Positions 60,966 through 64,000 of a stretch of DNA of 64,000 nucleotides are shown in pieces. The DNA is from Ottowia sp. (lineage in GTDB: Bacteria > Pseudomonadota > Gammaproteobacteria > Burkholderiales > Burkholderiaceae_C): the NCBI RefSeq assembly GCF_016703145.1, contig NZ_JADJCO010000003.1, positions 1,132,001-1,196,000 of the forward strand, written 5' to 3'. Numbering within the stretch: the first letter of the stretch is position 1; the number at the start of each line of letters is the position of its first letter. Position numbers and translations under genes: made by a program. The notes below the pieces were generated by a model. It saw only the letters and a program-made list of their open reading frames with translations. It was not told the origin of the DNA and ran no database searches.

Positions 60966-61796
60966 ATGGTCTGGCCCGCCGCCCTGCAACTCGACTACAC
61001 CGTGCACGCCGGCCGTAGCGTGGCGCGGCACCGCCACGACGGCCCGCTGCGCATCCTGCAGAGCCTGTACCCCGAGGGCGACGCGGTGTGCCACAACGTG
61101 CTGGTGCACCCGCCCGGCGGCGTGGTGGGCGGCGACACGCTGGACCTGCGGGTGCGCGCGGCGCCCGGCGCGCACGGCCTGGTGACCACGCCCGGCGCGA
61201 CGCGCTTCTACGCCAGCGAGGGCCTGCCCGGCGTGCAGCGCGCCGAGCTGTCGGTGGCCGAGCGGGCGCGCCTGGAATGGCTGCCGCTCGAAGCCCTGTA
61301 CTACAGCGGCTGCCTGGCCGAGAACCGGCTGCGCATCGACGTGGCGCCGGGCGGCGAGCTGATCGGCTGGGACATCGCCGCGCTGGGCCTGCCGCACGCC
61401 GGCAAGCCCTTCGTGCGCGGCAGCGTGCTGCAGCACGTCGAAGTGCCCGGCGCGTGGCTGGAGCGCGGCCGCATCGGCGCGGACGATGCTCGCCTGCTCG
61501 ACGGCCCGCTGGGTTTGGCGGGGCGGCGCTGCCTGGCGAGCGTCTTCTTCGTCGCCGGCGAGCCGCTGGCGCGCGGGCGCGCGGAGCAGGCGCTGGAGGC
61601 GGCGCGCGGCGCGATCGCCGGGCACGCGCTCGAAGCCTTCGCGGGCGCCACCCGCCCCGGTCCGCGCGTGGTGGTGGTGCGCACCCTGGCACCGGTGGTG
61701 GAGCCGGCTTTCGACCTGCTGCGCCGCGTGCGCGGCGCGTGGCGACAGGCGCTGTGGGGGCTGCCGGACGCCGCGCCGCGCATCTGGGCGATGTGA
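60966..61796 (+). CDS. ureD: Urease accessory protein UreD (no urease genes in view)
   Basis: A 276-residue UreD/UreH-family protein: GGDTLDLRVRAAPGAHGLVTTPGATRFYAS, GWDIAALGLPHAGKPF and the C-terminal LRRVRGAWRQALWGLPDAAPRIWAM. UreD works with UreF/UreG to load nickel into urease. In Comamonadaceae it usually heads ureDABCEFG, but here the following 2.2 kb contains only a repeat copy and the heme-uptake genes. Either the urease genes are elsewhere or were lost. The ATG at 60966 is preferred. Confidence 0.93.
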   Translation: MVWPAALQLDYTVHAGRSVARHRHDGPLRILQSLYPEGDAVCHNVLVHPPGGVVGGDTLDLRVRAAPGAHGLVTTPGATRFYASEGLPGVQRAELSVAERARLEWLPLEALYYSGCLAENRLRIDVAPGGELIGWDIAALGLPHAGKPFVRGSVLQHVEVPGAWLERGRIGADDARLLDGPLGLAGRRCLASVFFVAGEPLARGRAEQALEAARGAIAGHALEAFAGATRPGPRVVVVRTLAPVVEPAFDLLRRVRGAWRQALWGLPDAAPRIWAM

Positions 61797-61819
61797 GCGG
61801 GGGCGATATCGTCTCGCCG

Positions 61820-61888
61820 TTTGCTATCGTTGATATAGCTGCCAACGCAATGCCGGTGCTGGCTAGAGGATGTTTTGACTTGAAATCG
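61820..61888 (+). repeat. Dispersed repeat, copy 15
   Basis: Contains TTGCTATCGTTGATATAGCT, then AACGCAATGCCGGTGCTGGC and ATGTTTTGACTTGAAATC. Lies 23 bp after the ureD stop. Confidence 0.68.
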
Positions 61889-62039
61889 GCTGGGTTTGGG
61901 AAAAGAGAGCTGGCTGGGCCGGCCTGGAAGGGCCTACCTGGCTGACTCTGTCAAAAAGCGCCCTGCGGCGCTTCCCACGATGAGCGGGTGGGCGAGGCCG
62001 GCGGCGAATCCCGGGAGGACCCGCCCAGCCGGCGGCGCG

Positions 62040-62246
62040 CTATTTCGTCAGGATCAGCTTGCCCAGCCGGGTGGTCTGCAGGCGGTAGACCGATCCGTTG
62101 TGGCTGATCTCGATCGTCCGGCGGCCCTGCAGCAGGTGGTCGCTGGGCAGCGGCGCCGGCGCGGCCTCGACCTGGATGGGCTGCGGCGGCAGCGTCAGGG
62201 TGCGGCGGCCGGTGGTGGCGGCGGTGGAGTCGGCGGTGTGTCGCAT
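62040..62246 (-). CDS. hemP: Hemin uptake protein HemP
   Basis: A 68-residue HemP-family protein: conserved core RRTIEISHNGSVYRLQTTRLGKLILTK at the C-terminus after an unconserved Pro/Ala-rich start. In Burkholderiales HemP is linked to heme uptake regulation. It closes the tonB-exbB-exbD-hemP operon; no terminator with a T-run is seen after it. Confidence 0.93.
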   Translation of the reverse strand: MRHTADSTAATTGRRTLTLPPQPIQVEAAPAPLPSDHLLQGRRTIEISHNGSVYRLQTTRLGKLILTK

Positions 62247-62254
62247 GGTGCTCC

Positions 62255-62677
62255 TCAGGGCAGCGCGTCGCGCGGCGGTTCGGTGATGAAGCCGATCTTC
62301 TTCAGGCCCGCCTGCTGCGCGGTCGCCATGGCCTGGGCCACGCGCTCGTAGCGCACGTCGCGGTCGCCGCGGATGTGCAGGTCGGGCTGGGGGTTCTTCT
62401 GGCCCTCGGCCTGCAGGCGCCGGGCGAACTGGTCGTCGTCGACGCGTTCGTCGCCCAGGAAGTAGGTGCCGTCGGCCTGCACCGTCAGACGCAGGGTCTC
62501 GGGCTTGACGTTTTCCTTCTCGTTGCTGGCGCGCGGCAGCTCCACGTTGACCGCGTGCTTCATCACCGGCACGGTGATGATGAAAATGATGAGCAGCACC
62601 AGCATCACGTCGATGAACGGGACCATGTTGATCTCGCCCATCATCTCGTCCTGGTCGTCGGCGGTGAATCCGGCCAT
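62255..62677 (-). CDS. exbD: ExbD-type TonB-complex protein
   Basis: A 140-residue protein of ExbD/TolR type: one N-terminal TM (INMVPFIDVMLVLLIIFIITVPVM) with the essential Asp in FIDVMLVL, and a periplasmic domain ending PQPDLHIRGDRDVRYERVAQAMATAQQAGLKKIGFIT. With ExbB it uses the proton gradient to energise TonB. Between exbB and hemP, short spacing. Confidence 0.94.
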   Translation of the reverse strand: MAGFTADDQDEMMGEINMVPFIDVMLVLLIIFIITVPVMKHAVNVELPRASNEKENVKPETLRLTVQADGTYFLGDERVDDDQFARRLQAEGQKNPQPDLHIRGDRDVRYERVAQAMATAQQAGLKKIGFITEPPRDALP

Positions 62678-62681
62678 GGCT

Positions 62682-63398
62682 TCAGCCTTTCTTCATGGCG
62701 ACGATGTTGCCGTCGCTGGACGCGGCGGTGATGCGCGCGCCCGTCACGTAGTAGGCGTGCAGGTCGTGCGCGAAGCGGTTCAACTTGCCCAGGATGAACT
62801 TGTTGCCGCGCACCAGCGCGTTGTAGCCCAGCACGGCGGGGATGGCCACCGCCAGGCCCAGCGCGGTCATGATCAGCGCCTCGCCAATGGGGCCGGCCAC
62901 GCGGTCGATGCTGGCCTGGCCGGCGGCGCCGATGTTCATCAGCGCGTGGTAGATGCCCCAGACGGTGCCGAACAAGCCGACGAAGGGCGCGGTGGAGCCG
63001 ACCGAGGCCAGGATCGCCAGGCCCACCTGAAGCCCGGACGTGGTGTGGTCGATGCTGTTGCGCAGCGCGCTGGAGATCCAGTCGCTCACGTCCAGCGTGT
63101 CGTGCAGTTGCGCCTTGGTGGCGCGGTGGTGGGCGGCGGCCTCGCGGCCTTCGACGGCCAGGTCGCGGAAGGGGTTGCCCTCGCCCTGGCCCAGCTTGGC
63201 CAGGCCCTCGGCCATGTCGGACGAGTGCCAGAAACTCTCCACGCGGGCGGCCTGGCGCTTGGCGCGCACCACGTCCAGCGCCTTGATCAGGATCACGATC
63301 CACGACGCCAGCGACATGCCGACCAGCGCCAGGAGCACGGCCCGGGTGACGAAGTCGCCCTGGGTCCAGACGTGCAAAAGTCCAAATTGGGAATTCAT
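62682..63398 (-). CDS. exbB: ExbB-type TonB-complex proton channel
   Basis: A 238-residue MotA/TolQ/ExbB-family protein with three TMs: near residues 18-38, and two after a long cytoplasmic loop (LQVGLAILASVGSTAPFVGLFGTVWGIYHALMNIG and AGPIGEALIMTALGLAVAIPAVLGYNALVRGNK). The VGLFGTVWGI motif is characteristic. The start at 63398 gives the typical N-terminus (MNSQFGLLHVWTQGDFVTR). Confidence 0.94.
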   Translation of the reverse strand: MNSQFGLLHVWTQGDFVTRAVLLALVGMSLASWIVILIKALDVVRAKRQAARVESFWHSSDMAEGLAKLGQGEGNPFRDLAVEGREAAAHHRATKAQLHDTLDVSDWISSALRNSIDHTTSGLQVGLAILASVGSTAPFVGLFGTVWGIYHALMNIGAAGQASIDRVAGPIGEALIMTALGLAVAIPAVLGYNALVRGNKFILGKLNRFAHDLHAYYVTGARITAASSDGNIVAMKKG

Positions 63399-63405
63399 TC
63401 TCCAC

Positions 63406-64000
63406 TCACTCCAGTACGAAATTGATCGGGACGTTGAACCACATCGCCTCCGGCACGCCGTTGCGCGTGCCCGGCTGGTAGCGCCAGCGGTCGCGCACGG
63501 TCTCCAGCGCCACCTGGTCCAGCCGCTCGTAGCCGCTGGAGCGCTGGATGTGGGCCTCCTGAGCGCGGCCATCGGTGCCGATGAGCACGCGCAGCACCAC
63601 CCGGCCGGTCTCGCCCAGGCGGCGACTCATGGCGGGATAGGACGGCTTCGGGTTGTTCAGGTAGGACGCGTTGGACGACGGCAGCACCACCACCGGCGGG
63701 GCCGGGGGCGCCGGCGGGCTGACCGGCGCGGCCACGGGGGCGCGTGCGGGGGGCTCGGGCGGCGCGGCGGCCACGACCGGCGCCGTCGGCGCCGCCTCCT
63801 GGACCGCCAGCGGCGCGGGCTCCGGGCGCGGCGCGGGGCGCGGCTTGGGGGCGGGCGCGGCGACGCGCGGCTTCGGCGGCTCGGGCTTGGGCGGCTGCGC
63901 CACGGGCAGGGGCGCCGGGGCGGGCGGGGCCGGGGGCGGCGGCGGGGCGATGAATTCGGCCAGGATCTCGGCCGGCACCACCACCTCCACCGCGCGCTTG
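63406..64000 (-). CDS. tonB: Energy transducer TonB, 5' end beyond the window
   Basis: The visible 197 codons contain a long Pro/Ala-rich spacer (APPPPPAPPAPAPL and PKPEPPKPRVAAPAPKPRP) and the C-terminal TonB domain (SYLNNPKPSYPAMSRRLGETGRVVLRVLIGTDGRAQEAHIQRSSGYERLDQVALETVRDRWRYQPG). The frame is open through base 64000, so the N-terminal membrane anchor lies outside. It transmits energy to outer-membrane TonB-dependent receptors; with exbB, exbD and hemP it probably serves heme or siderophore uptake. Confidence 0.93.
   Translation of the reverse strand, partial: KRAVEVVVPAEILAEFIAPPPPPAPPAPAPLPVAQPPKPEPPKPRVAAPAPKPRPAPRPEPAPLAVQEAAPTAPVVAAAPPEPPARAPVAAPVSPPAPPAPPVVVLPSSNASYLNNPKPSYPAMSRRLGETGRVVLRVLIGTDGRAQEAHIQRSSGYERLDQVALETVRDRWRYQPGTRNGVPEAMWFNVPINFVLE

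Overview
The window reads as chromosome of a high-GC betaproteobacterium, most likely Comamonadaceae (Burkholderiales). The basis is gene order (DUF971-ubiE-Tim44-like-ubiJ-ubiB; tonB-exbB-exbD-hemP; scpA-DUF3460; a fused DUF3683 FAD/Fe-S oxidoreductase) and a short dispersed repeat of a kind I associate with that family. Almost everything is ordinary housekeeping sequence. The accessory part is 13.1-18.5 kb, which carries two insertion sequences. I found no tRNA, rRNA or CRISPR array.

Layout. 0-4.7 kb: the end of a type IV pilus cluster (PilY1 and two minor pilins). 4.7-11.3 kb: hemA, a small membrane protein, a glycerophosphodiester phosphodiesterase and a very large FAD/Fe-S oxidoreductase. 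11.4-19.6 kb: a LysR regulator divergent from a small membrane protein, an IS701-type element, a three-gene operon (thioesterase, quinone-oxidoreductase-like enzyme, MddA-like methanethiol methyltransferase), an IS4-type remnant, and a hydrolase-LuxR fusion. 19.8-29.9 kb: an AI-2E family transporter, the ubiquinone genes, a sodium:solute symporter, FmdB-like and DUF502 proteins, and aspS. 30-33.7 kb: YqjD/E/K-like proteins, nudB, an EEP-family phosphatase, folE and a BLUF photoreceptor. 33.7-45.6 kb: a SulP transporter, stress-type small proteins, a two-component system with an extra receiver protein, moeB, ctpA, gpmA, a rhodanese, grxC, secB, gpsA and a K+ channel. 45.7-54.4 kb: NAD genes (nadA, nadB, nadC) interleaved with pantothenate genes (panC, panD, panB), plus scpA and a BamE-like lipoprotein. 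54.4-64 kb: a second SulP transporter, metG, a patatin, mrp, a lone ureD, and the hemP/exbD/exbB/tonB energy-transduction operon, cut by the window end.

The most unusual signal is a repeat of about 55-70 bp present in about 15 diverged copies in both orientations, roughly one per 4 kb. It carries two imperfect dyads. Most copies sit just after a stop codon, but one is read through in metG, one in a small membrane protein gene, one supplies the first codons of gpsA and one supplies the end of a K+ channel gene. A second, unrelated repeat of about 125 bp occurs twice, 3.3 kb apart.

Four chromosomal genes (an AI-2E transporter, nudB, nadB and a patatin) carry a single apparent frameshift, each in a short GC-rich or homopolymer run. 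The two transposase genes carry several more. The housekeeping cases look more like sequencing indels than decay, so raw-read support should be checked before any of these genes is called dead.
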